DNA of 64,000 bases from Bromus sterilis (taxonomy: Eukaryota > Streptophyta > Magnoliopsida > Poales > Poaceae). Below, piece by piece: positions 1 through 9,115 of this stretch. The stretch lies in NCBI GenBank assembly GCA_950022295.1, contig OX465598.1, forward strand, positions 179,919,501 to 179,983,500, given 5' to 3'. The notes beneath the pieces are model-generated. The model had not been told where the DNA came from and searched no databases. It saw only the letters and a program-made list of their open reading frames with translations. Position 1 is the stretch's first letter, and every line of letters begins with the position of its first letter. A program made the translations under genes and the position numbers.

Positions 1-1205
1 TATCGTTTGTGTTTGCTTCGGAATGCATGGGACAAGTTCCACATCCATGATAGATTTTTGCTTCGAGCTAACAAACTTTGTGTTCCAGAATCTTCTGTGC
101 GTTTACTATTGTTGCAGGAATCACATGCAGGAGGACTGATGGGTCACTTTGGGCGTGAGAACACATTACTCATGCTTGCTAATAATTTTTATTGGCCCAG
201 GATGAGGCGTGATGTGGACAGGTTTGTTCGACGCTGCATTGTATGCAACACATCCAAGTCCAAGCTAAAGCCTCACGGTTTGTATACTCCACTATCGGCT
301 CCTACCACACCTTGGGAAGATATTAGTATGGACTTTGTGTTAGGATTGCTACGCACTAAATATGGTCATGATAGTATATTTGTGGTAGTGGATAGATTTT
401 CTAAGATGGCACATTTTATTGCGTGCCATAAGAGCGACGATGCGTCGCATGTTGCTAACCTGTTTTTCAGGGAGATTGTACGCTTTCATGGAGTGCCCAA
501 GACAATTGTTTCTGACAGGGATGTAAAGTTTGTGAGCTACTTCTGGAAGACACTTTGGGGAAAGTTGGGGATAAATTTGATGTTCAGCACTACATGTCAT
601 CCCCAAATTGATGGTCAAACGGAGGTGGTGAATAGAACATTGTCACAATTGTTGCGCACTATGATCAAGAAAAATCTGCGTGAATGGGAGGACTGTTTGC
701 CACATGTTGAGTTTGCTTATAACAGGGCAGTACACACTACTACTCAGCTTTGTCCTTTTGAGGTGGTTTATGGTTTTAAGCCTATTACACCCCTTGATTT
801 GTTGCCTCTTCCATTGCAGGACATAGTTGATATGGAGGCATCCCAACGAGCAGATTACGTGAAGAAGATTCATGAGAAGACACGAGAGGCTATTGAGAAG
901 CAAGGCAAGAACGTTGCTGCTGCACGCAACCAGTCACGAAAGCAAGTTCTATTTCAGCCTGGAGATATGGTTTGGGTACATCTGCGCAAGCATAGATTTC
1001 CAGGATTGCGGGACTCCAAGTTGAAGCCACGTGGTGCTGGTCCTTATAAAGTGCTGGCCAAGATCAATGATAATGCCTACTCGATTGATATTCCCATTGC
1101 TGAGTTTGGTGGTGCAAGTAACAGCTTTAATGTAGCTGATTTATCACCACATATGGGAGATGACCTCGGAGCGTCGGGGTCGACGCCTTTTGAAGGGGGG
1201 GGAGA
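1..1205 (+). CDS. Ty3/gypsy pol, integrase part (copy A, 5' end outside window)
   Basis: This is the open 3' part of a Ty3/gypsy polyprotein; the reading frame is open from 7 and runs to 1626. The protein shows the integrase zinc-binding region (HAGGLMGHFG followed later by RRCIVCN) and then the catalytic core. All three acidic residues are visible: the Asp of ISMDFV, the Asp of VSDRDVKF and the Glu of GQTEVVNR. The integrase C-terminal GPY/F-like segment follows (PRGAGPYKVLAKIND). Unlike the E1 copy at 38-43 kb it has no frameshift and keeps the first catalytic Asp. Protease, reverse transcriptase and RNase H lie left of the window. The frame does not stop at the LTR border but continues about 140 codons into the LTR. 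Calling it integrase is safe; whether the whole element is intact cannot be seen. Confidence 0.93.
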
Positions 1206-1527
1206 TGATGAGGACATCCCTACTACAACTACTACTTCCCCAACTCTTCATGATGAACAAGCCAATCACATCCGACTTGGACCTATTACAAGAGCCCGTG
1301 CTAAGTTATTAGAACAACAGGTTAATTTGCTCTTACTCGAGTCTGATGATCGGCTTAGTGAGAATTATATACTGCCTAAATCCTTGTATGTTTGTATGAT
1401 CAGGTATCAAGGTGAAGACAAGGAGCTAGGAGGAGCTGAGGTTCAAGAAGAAGAAGCCAAGGAACAAGGACAAGGTACATTGGAAGAAGAACCTCAAGAA
1501 GACAAGGCCAGGAAGAACCAAGCTTTA

Positions 1528-1746
1528 GGCCGCGGTACTACCGCGCTGACCGCGGTACTACCACGCCACGGTACTACCGGGCCTACTACCACACGTACTA
1601 CCGCGACAACAGAAGGGTTACGGTAGTCCTTACGGTACTACCATAACTACTACCGTGCTGGTCAGGAGAGATGCGGAAGTGTTTACGGTAGTAGCCGCGG
1701 TACTACCGCTCCCGCGGTACTACCGCGCCAATCACGGTACTACCGT
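1528..1746 (+). repeat. GGTACTACC-type palindromic repeat cluster in LTR A
   Basis: The short near-palindromic motif CGCGGTACTACCGC and its variants recur many times, irregularly spaced, in this part of the LTR. The same place in the two E1 LTRs holds a different palindromic motif (CCGGACGTCCG type), so the cluster is variable between family members. Confidence 0.8.
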
Positions 1747-1806
1747 GCTTCCTACGCGCAGAAACGGGCCTACGGCCCCTGTATCCGAGTCTGGACCCCC
1801 TTAGAC

Positions 1807-1814
1807 TATAAATA
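1807..1814 (+). promoter_or_regulatory. LTR TATA box (copy A)
   Basis: TATAAATA lies within a conserved block of the LTR. The same box is at 14008-14015 and 43756-43763 in the E1 LTRs. It is followed by a conserved stretch containing ACCACGT and AAACCCTAGTTCT, consistent with U3/R of the element promoter. Confidence 0.65.
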
Positions 1815-2172
1815 CATGTCCCCCTACGAGTTTTAGAGTGAGACCACGTTTAGATAAACCCTAGTTCTTGAGAATAGCTCCAAGCTTTCATCTTGAATCA
1901 AATACTTCAATTCGTATCGATCTGAAGAGTTGCTACTGCAAGTTTTGTGTGATCTGTTGTTCCACTGGGAATTAGTAGATTGCAAATTACCGTCTCGTGG
2001 TCGACGGCTACGTTGCGCAAGTGTGTGAAGTTGCTAATATCCAAAGGGTAGAGAGCTGTCGCATTGGCAACAGGGATCTAGCGAGGAGAGTTCATCGTCT
2101 ACATACAAGTTATCTATCATCGTCCTCATATTCACCGTCCGCTTACTGAGAAGATCGGGCCACCCCTTATCA

Positions 2173-2749
2173 GTCGGGGGATGCTCTCCACGCAAGGGGG
2201 AAGGAAGAAGACAATGGGGAGGGGATGGGCTAGGAGGTTGGGCTGGGCTCGGCCCAGTGGGTGGGCCTCGCCCTAGGTGACTTTTAGGGTTTTTCCCATT
2301 TTCCGTTTTCTTTTTTTTCTTTTCTGTCTTTTGCTTGCAATTGTTGTATTAGCTTTTACCTTTTTTGGATAATGTGAACTGGTCCTAATATTATTGTTGC
2401 ATATTACTGAGGTGCCACAAAAAGCTTTGTTCCCAAATAATTTCTTTTACAGTTTTGTATTATTCAAAAGGGATTAAATGCCACTGGTTTTCTACTGTTT
2501 GAATTGTTTGATTTATTTAATAGCTTAATAAATTCCCATATCCACATGGACATGATCCACTGAATATTGGGCATTTTTCAAAAGTGGTTTCAAAGTTTTT
2601 GGTTGAACTTTTATTTGCCACATTGTTTTTAATTTCAATCATAGGGAAATTTGGATTTGAATTGATCCAAAGACGATCAAGGAATGATTTGCAACAGTAA
2701 ACAACATTAGCAAAAGTGATTATTGTTCCCTAACACTGAGGGTGTTACA
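2173..2749 (-). repeat. End of a long gypsy LTR (E5), TGTAACACCC family
   Basis: The segment ends in GAGGGTGTTACA at 2749, the same terminus as the E2, E3 and E4 LTRs. It shares their AT-rich terminal part, for example TGGTCCTAATATT, GCCACAAAAAG and the TTGATTT-rich stretch. Read on the minus strand it starts TGTAACACCC. Copy A is inserted into it, so the rest of this LTR lies left of copy A and outside the window. It could be a solo LTR or the LTR of a full element. Confidence 0.75.
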
Positions 2750-2754
2750 ATTTG

Positions 2755-3309
2755 CTAGCTCTATGAAATACGTATATCTTCTTGGCTATCTAGGCTATCT
2801 CTACTGGATTTTTCAACCTATAAGCAGACCTTTGTATACACCCTTGTAACTGAACTAGCTATTCACAAAGAAAGGTCTATACTGTACATATACCAACTAC
2901 GCACCCCTTGTATACTTATTTTTCCTTCTCCCATGCTTCAAGTTCTGCCCCGGCTCACTCCTCTTTCCAGCAATCTATGTGGGAAGCACTCGTTCAAAGT
3001 AAGTTGACATTCAAAGCGTTCCCGTAAGCTAGTAAGTCAATCAAAGCTATACCTGTATTTTTTAGTTTCAGGAAACTGTTGCATATTTCTAATAATAATA
3101 ATAATAATATATATATATATTATTATTTGGTATTTACCAATTTTAGACTAAGCATAAGTTCATTTTGAAAGAAAGGGGAAATCCCCTGAAATAAAGGATT
3201 TTTACTACGTTACCCTCAATAAGAAGAGGAAGACAAACTAGCCAAGAGACACAAAAAGGTAGAGACCAACCACTGAAACAAGGGAGTAAGGGCTAGGGGT
3301 ATATGGGCC
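2755..3309. other. Decayed intergenic DNA with AT microsatellite
   Basis: I see no gene. A simple-sequence tract of AAT and AT units lies around 3090-3128. This stretch begins the block that later holds mitochondrial genes, but it has no recognisable mitochondrial coding sequence itself. Confidence 0.5.
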
Positions 3310-3680
3310 AAGAAAGGTCCGATGTATCGGTCAAATATACCTAATCCTTCGCTCAAACACGCATCACACCCTTTGTAGGTTCAAGCCGAAGTCAAGCATG
3401 ATCACCTACTTCAAACTCCAAATATCGTGGTCGGCGTACCTGGTCCTGAACTATTTTGAATCTAGAATAAGTTGAATCTTCTTGGCACTCTCCTTCATCT
3501 TCTGTGGCCCCGTCGGTCGGTACGTGCCAACCCCAACAAATCAGGGTACGACAAAGCTTCCCGTAGAGTGCTTCGAAAGGTGCCATTCCGATGCTAGAGT
3601 GATAGCAGTTGTTGTAAGCAAACTCAACTAATGTATCTCTATGCCTATTTAGTAGGCCTACTCATTGATGCTCTTCGGGC
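3310..3680 (-). mobile_element. Ty3/gypsy integrase fragment, degenerate
   Basis: On the minus strand the segment reads the typical end of a gypsy integrase core, an FAYNN-like stretch followed by MAPFEALYG and then CRTLICW, matching the family pattern FAYNNSYHSSIGMAPFEALYGRRCRTP. It continues into a KIVQDQVRR-like stretch. Stops and frameshifts break it. It is a dead fragment with no LTR seen next to it. Confidence 0.75.
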
Positions 3681-3689
3681 AGCTTGTAT

Positions 3690-4280
3690 GGGATGTATTC
3701 TGGTGTACAGTGGGAGATGCAAGGATATCGATTGAAGTTTGATTTGTTGGCCATCGATTTGGGAGCATATGATGTAGTCCTAGGAGTAGACTGGATGAGG
3801 AAATTACCTATTATTTCAATAAGTCTTTACGTTGGTTGTAACTAATCACGTACCCGCTGCTGCGGAATTCCTTTTACCTAACCAGGATTGCAGTAAATAT
3901 AAACAACGAACAATGGGCCTGCCTGCTTGTTCAGCACCACCCATTCCCATGGGAATATATGGTTTTTCTGTCCAGTGGGAGGATCATTTTCCTTGGAAGG
4001 TAATTTTCCCAACCAATAAATATTGGGTTCCCAAGTAAACAAAGCGAAAGATCAAGTAACCAACATTTTGAGGAGAAGCCAAGTAATCCAAGGGCAGAGC
4101 AATGCAATCCAATGGAGGGCTACGTGATCCAATAGAAGAGCTACGTAAACAAGGAACACATGAACCTGCTAAGGATCCACTCCACCTGCCATGTGGACCA
4201 ATCACAAGAGCTCGGGCCGAGAAATTAAATGAAGTAATCCATATGATGATTCAGCAAGCCAAGCATTCGAGTTGGTATTA
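3690..4280 (+). mobile_element. Ty3/gypsy fragments: protease end and polyprotein C-terminus
   Basis: Around 3740-3815 the plus strand encodes a retropepsin-like end (FDLLAIDLGAYDVVLGVDWM, the conserved VLGxDWL pattern of gypsy proteases). At 4198-4265 it encodes a GPITRARAEKLNE-like stretch, the motif found near the C-terminus of some plant gypsy polyproteins. The sequence between is degenerate. The pieces may come from one deleted element or from two. Confidence 0.6.
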
Positions 4281-5079
4281 AAAGTTTCTTTAATAACCTA
4301 GCTGTCTGAAACTCGCCAATGGGATTTTGTGTAATCCTTCGGTCTACATGGTGTAGGTAAAGGGCAAATAAAAGTCGCTAATTAGTGGCACTGAAGTATG
4401 CACCCGGCGTGTAAAATTCTTTTTTTTATTTACCAATGTCACTATCCGACTGATCATCCTTTGAGACCACGGAGAACATCAGAGAGAAAGATACGTCACC
4501 TAAACTCAATTTACACCCTGACTTATATGACTCGGCTAGAAACTCAAGGCCTGGCCTTTTTGTGGGAGAATGCTGAGTCCTTCCCAAAATCGCCTGGATC
4601 AACGAAAGATTTGGATAATGCTAGTTTGTGATGTGATACTGATGTCTGATTTTACTCATATATATCCGATAGTGAAGGCCGTGAAGTTTGAACAACCTCA
4701 CTTAACCCTGGTTCGGTAACCTTTCTAGCGCCCAGGTATCCATGATCTGTAGATAGAGGCCCACTTTCCATTGGATACTCCGAATAAAAGAAGTAGTTAC
4801 CTAATCATGGGTCTATACGTAAGATCTCCTTGCGTAGAGGTTAAGGCCAGACGGATTACTGAATGTAGTTTTACTAACGGTTCCTCATCGACTACGAGAG
4901 TTTGTGGTCTGTGTTATCGGACCAAAGAAACCAAACAAGCATACCTTTCCTTTAATGGAGTATCTTGGGTATGGTACTCCCTCTTTATCAGCTCGATGTT
5001 CAATCAGCAGTCCTTCATGGGGATCTTGATCGGATGTAAGTCAAGATTGCTATTATCTTATTAAAGAACATAAACTTCA
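4281..5079. other. No recognisable gene
   Basis: Only short open frames without recognisable motifs are present. The part from about 4770 may be an extension of the RNase H end of the minus-strand gypsy fragment that follows, but I cannot confirm this. Confidence 0.4.
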
Positions 5080-6010
5080 AAGCTTCTAGTCTGTTCCAAC
5101 TCTTTTGAGCCGCTCTCCCAGTCAACGTTCAAAGGCATCACCATACCATAGAACTTTTAAGCTGGAGAAATGCTTTTCTGGCTTCTTCTCCACACCTTTC
5201 TTTAACAACTCAGTTAAAGGCCTGCTGATAGCTCCATACCCCGGTATGCGGAGTTCTCTGACATTGGCTGGTTCTGGCCAAGCTGTCATGCCCTCTACCT
5301 TGTTTGTATCAGTAGATACCCCAATTTCAGAAATAATGTATTTCCTTTATGAAATTTTGCTCACCCACAAAAAGTTTGTTCTGCCGGAACACTTCCTCTA
5401 GCAACTTGAGATGCTCCACTAGAATGTCATCGAAAAAGACCAATACCCCTTTCCAACATATCTCTTTAAAAACACTATTCATGAGTTGTTGAAAGGTTGC
5501 CGGGGAATCACCTTGAATTCAAAAATCCGGTCCTTCAGGGTGTTTTTTAGATATCCTCTTCCTTTCATTCTTGTTTGGTTATAACTAGCCCTATAATCTA
5601 TCTTAGTTCACACCTCGTCCAAAAGTGTCGGTCTTCTATGATAGGAATGGGGTATTTGGAAAACATAGTTACTGCATTTAGTTTTCGATAGTCGAAACAC
5701 ACCGGAGCTGCTTTGGGGATTGTATTGGGCCGGATTACAACATTTTTCAACAACTCCTCTACTATCCTTTCAATCTATGTTTTCTGGGTGATAGCATTTC
5801 GTCGGAATACAAATGGTGGCCCACGTTTAGAAAACATTTTTAGGGTATTCTATTTCAACAGAATAGATCAAAAAATTTATATATTATATTTCATCTATAT
5901 AAACTAGATGGCCCACTCAACTTTATTCATTCATCCAGGAAGTCCTTCCAGGTTTTGGAGGTTACACGGTTTCAGGCCCGGATCACATAGTTGACTTGAT
6001 CGTGCCTTTT
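5080..6010 (-). mobile_element. Ty3/gypsy reverse-transcriptase fragment, degenerate
   Basis: Read on the minus strand, in broken frames, the segment gives in order: a stretch like EELLKNVVIRPNT, FDYRKLNAVT, then ATFQQLMNSVFKE-like and VFFDDI-like motifs, then EHLKLLEEVFRQNKLF. These are the fingers, palm and following connection of a gypsy reverse transcriptase. Multiple frameshifts and stops make it non-functional. A PGYGAISRPLTELLKK-like stretch follows towards 5100. Confidence 0.75.
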
Positions 6011-7734
6011 CCCATATAAAATAAGATCTGCTGCCTGGGAGATGTCTTCGTCATCATCCAGGCTAATTCCCCGGCTATTTAGAAGCTCCCTGGCTTTAGA
6101 TTAAAATATATTGTCCCTTTCTTTCGCTGTCTCTATCCTATTGGTGGACGGTCGTAACTCTAATATAGGGCTTTGAAGCATAGAAATAAGCTGCAATCTA
6201 GTTTTTTCACAAAGGGTGGTTGAGGCTCAGACTCAACCATCTGTGCTTTGCAGATGATCTTTTTTTTAGCAGTGGTGATCTGAATTCTATCCCAGAGCTT
6301 ACTAATATCATGACTCATTTTAATAGTGTCTGGGTTTTTAGTTAATGCCAAAAAAGTAAGATCTTCTTCAGTGGTATTTCTGAGTCTTTAAAACAAACTA
6401 TATTTTTGTGTGTCTTTAATGAAGGGATTTTACCAGTGAAATACTTATACCCTACATTCATTTCCTTTTATTTCCAGGCTAGCTCCCTCTGTAGCCGGTG
6501 GTTGATGTAGATGAGTATGGGAAGACAATGGTAGTTTTATTCTAGGTCCCACTAATTGTTGAATAGTTGGTTTGAGATTTTTTTATCCGTGGAAGCCATT
6601 TCCATTTGAAGTCATAAGGTACCATCCTGTTCCATCCAGGAAGACAACTCTATCTCACAAGTTAGCCGGATCTATTATTTAAGCCTTTGACTAGAAAACC
6701 TATTTGAAATGAGTTTGGGCTCCGTTAAGTTATCCTCATTTCCTGAGGTAAGCGCAGTTCAACAAAACTAAAAGCTAGATATATATTTGTGAAGTAGAGC
6801 TAGACTGCATGATTGGATTGTATAGAAGGTTAAGAAGGATTTTTAATTCCTTCTTTTTTTCTTACAACAAAGAAGAAAGAGAGTGGGATGGTATGAAAGT
6901 AAATTCTAAGAGCTGATTTGATCAAAGAACCTCACAGCTTTAGTGCAACAATCCGATCGAAAGCACTCATCTTTCTCGACTAAATGATTTTTTGTCTCTT
7001 CCTCACTAAACGCCCGCTTCCTGGCTCCTCCCTCTTTTCCTAGTGGTTAAGTAGATAGTAGGTCCCCCCAGGCCCCGCAACCAAGATTCACTCATCGAAA
7101 GCTGACCAGGAAGAAAATAACCACTATTTCAATAAAGCATGGTTGGAGTTCTTCTATTGACGAATGGAAAAGAACGGTCTCACTTTTCAGAGATACATGA
7201 CTTAGTGGACTGGTCATAGCGGAAGGTCAGAGGTGGGAAACAAGGAAACAGAGGAAATGCTTACTTGGACATAGCCTTCGGTACAAGTTTAAGGGAAGAG
7301 CTTTGATTGCTAATAAAATGAGTGGAAGAGCTGCTCGGTCAAAGGAATTCTCTCAAGTAGCAAAGGCAAGACGGAAAAGCAGGAATGAAGGTTGCTAGGT
7401 ACCGCTCCGTGGTAACATCTATCGATACCGCTACCGGGAAAGTCTGGCAAGGGGAATATCTGGCTGAGGAATTAGAGGAACTTTGGTAGCACTCGGGGAC
7501 GGAATCAATCAAAGAACTTAAGAAATTGCCCATACCGACAGCAGCTCCTGCTTTAGAAAAAACCTTATCTCATCAGGAAGGTATACCTGACCCTTTTTTA
7601 GCAAGTTAAGTAAGTCAAGCCCTTCTAAGCGAAGAATAGCGGAGAGAAATGGTAACGTAATAAAGGGAAAGGGAGCTAGCTGCTTCCATATCGCCCCCAA
7701 AAAATAACCCAAGAGTTCCAGAGGAATCTTCCAT
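6011..7734. other. Non-coding, probably mitochondrial-derived spacer
   Basis: No gene or RNA is recognisable. The stretch lies directly downstream of rps12 on the minus strand, so it may be mitochondrial intergenic DNA brought in with the nad3-rps12 cluster. Confidence 0.4.
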
Positions 7735-8112
7735 TCATTTCGATTTAGGTCTTTCTGCACCATATTTGGATCTTCCCTTTCTATGATCCAGAATTCCCAG
7801 CAAATCCTTGACTCCTCGAATATGATGGGATTTCAAACCTGGCGAATCTTTCACTCTACCTCCTCTGACTAAGAATATAGAATGTTCCTGCGAATTCTGA
7901 CCTTCGCCTGGAATGTGAGCAAATATATCATGTCGATTGCTCAACCGTACTTTTGCTATCTTACGTAGATTTGAATTAGGTTTTTTCGGTGTTCTCGTCG
8001 AAACATGCAGGCATACTCCTTGCTTCTAGGGACATTGATCCAAAGCTCGAGTACGGTCCGTGCACCGTTTTTCTTTTCTACCATGACGAATCAATTGATT
8101 TTTTGTAGGCAT
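7735..8112 (-). pseudogene. rps12: Mitochondrial ribosomal protein S12, nuclear-transferred pseudogene
   Basis: Starting at the ATG at 8112 the minus strand encodes MPTKNQLIRHGRK and continues with VSTRTPKKPNSNLRKIAKV and HDIFAHIPGEGQNSQEHS, the signature of S12 of the small mitochondrial ribosomal subunit. The frame is 126 codons with its stop at 7735, matching the usual 125 residues with no indel. It is broken by one in-frame TAG at 8028-8026, where the family has Gln (CAG to TAG, a C-to-T change in a CHG context). It lies 47 bp downstream of nad3 in the same orientation, the classic plant mitochondrial co-transcribed pair. Decay and setting indicate a NUMT, not an active gene. Confidence 0.95.
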
Positions 8113-8159
8113 CCCTCTTTCCTATGTCCTTCCCCCCTTTGCCCTTTAAAAAGTGGTTA

Positions 8160-8513
8160 CTACCGAGCCGAAGCACCCCTTTTCCATTCATGGAGAGATC
8201 CAATCGTCAAAATCAATAAATAGGTCATGATGGACCAAGATCCAAACAGATCAATCTTGTTAGGAGGTACTGCCCAAGGAAAAGAAAAGGTGACTTCCGG
8301 ATCAAGGATAATAAATAAAATAGGAACCAGATAAAATCATATATCGAAACAACTTCTGGCATCACCGGAGGGATCAGAACCACATTCGTAGGCCGACAAT
8401 TTTTCTGGATAGGTTGAACTATTGTAAGCAAATAGAAAAGGAACACCGAGTGGAATCAATGAAACTAGCGGACTGATCACTAAATAGATATAAATAGATA
8501 CAAATTCCGACAT
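8160..8513 (-). pseudogene. nad3: Mitochondrial NADH dehydrogenase subunit 3, nuclear-transferred pseudogene
   Basis: The minus strand encodes MSEFVSIYIYLVISPLVSL, then NSSTYPEKLSAYECG, which is the conserved loop of complex I subunit ND3, and ends in an EWKRGA-like C-terminus. Total length is 118 codons including the stop, normal for the family. An in-frame TGA at 8339-8337 replaces Arg (CGA to TGA). Several codons match the unedited mitochondrial gene rather than its edited mRNA (DPSGDAR; PWAVPPNK), which shows transfer as DNA. It sits upstream of rps12 and downstream of a pseudo-tRNA and trnS, as in grass mitochondrial genomes. Confidence 0.95.
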
Positions 8514-8740
8514 CACCAAAGCCCACTTCGTTCTCTCTCTCTCCTCGCGGCGCTCCTTGCTCGCGGAGCGGCATACCAAAAAAAAGACGCTAAGATGTGC
8601 ATTCGAACCACTGAAGGATTTCAAGGGCAATGCCCCCTGCTCTTCCCACTGAAACAAGAAAAAAGGGATTTGCAGTCCAGCAAGAAAACGGATGCACGTT
8701 AGCGCAACGGCTTTCGCGCTAGTTGCTCAATCCGTTTCTT
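8514..8740. other. Leader region of the nad3-rps12 NUMT cluster
   Basis: The spacer between pseudo-tRNA and nad3 has no gene. It holds the first copy of the 57-bp repeat at 8680-8736 and a TCTCTCTC tract near 8530. Confidence 0.5.
8680..8736 (+). repeat. 57-bp direct repeat, copy 1
   Basis: This stretch matches 9957-10013 with only three differences over 57 bases. The core contains GTTAGCGCAA and TTTCGCGCTAGTTGC, which form an imperfect dyad. It ends at the 3' side of a truncated tRNA-like sequence on the minus strand. Confidence 0.85.
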
Positions 8741-8771
8741 GTTTTGCTCTAACCAGTTGAGCTACCAGAAC
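8741..8771 (-). pseudogene. Truncated tRNA (5' half only)
   Basis: On the minus strand the sequence GTTCTGGTAGCTCAACTGGTTAGAGC reads as the acceptor 5' strand and D-arm of a tRNA. It then runs into the 57-bp repeat instead of an anticodon arm. It resembles the start of plant mitochondrial trnF. A pseudo-tRNA between trnS and nad3 is, as I recall, a feature of wheat and maize mitochondrial DNA, so the truncation probably predates the transfer. Confidence 0.6.
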
Positions 8772-9027
8772 AACTTGCGTAAAGTCTCTTTTCTTCATCT
8801 ATGAGCATCCTACCTGCAGTGGAGGGGCTTGCTCAAGAACCGATAGTCGGCCAGGGACTGGACAACCCTCGTTGGAGAAGGTCTTCTTCGCTATAGACGC
8901 CACCAAGAACAAGAAAAGGGCGCTCCGCTCCTAGTCACTAAGAAGTGCTATTCTATCCGATGGTGGACTCCATCAATCTTAGGTTCTTTCTCTCACGTAA
9001 TTTCGTCCGCTCGTTCTACTTCCGTGC

Positions 9028-9115
9028 CGGAGGAAATGGGATCCGAACCCATGATACAATCTTCTTGTATGCCGATTTAGGAAACCAATGACTTAATCCA
9101 CTCAGCCATACCTCC
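9028..9115 (-). tRNA. trnS: Mitochondrial-type tRNA-Ser (GCU-like), anticodon loop altered
   Basis: The minus strand starts GGAGGTATGGCTGAGTGG and ends GGGTTCGAATCCC plus ATTTCCTCC, with a long variable arm (TACAAGAAGATTGTA), giving a class II tRNA of about 88 nt. This is the plant mitochondrial tRNA-Ser(GCU) type. The anticodon loop reads TTCCTAA, so the apparent anticodon is CCT rather than the expected GCT. It lies upstream of the pseudo-tRNA, nad3 and rps12 in the same orientation. It is in a NUMT, so probably non-functional. Confidence 0.8.

Larger units (their letters stand above)
1206..2172 (+). repeat. 3' LTR of gypsy copy A
   Basis: The LTR starts TGATGAGGACATCCC directly after a purine tract (gaagggggggggaga) and ends ACCCCTTATCA, so it is bounded by TG...CA. 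It is homologous over its length to the two E1 LTRs (13380-14373 and 43146-44121), which fixes both borders. Its first 420 bases carry the end of the pol reading frame, including a GPITRARAK motif. It also contains the TATA box at 1807-1814. Downstream it abuts the tail of a different LTR family, so copy A is inserted into that LTR. The partner 5-bp duplication lies outside the window. Confidence 0.9.
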
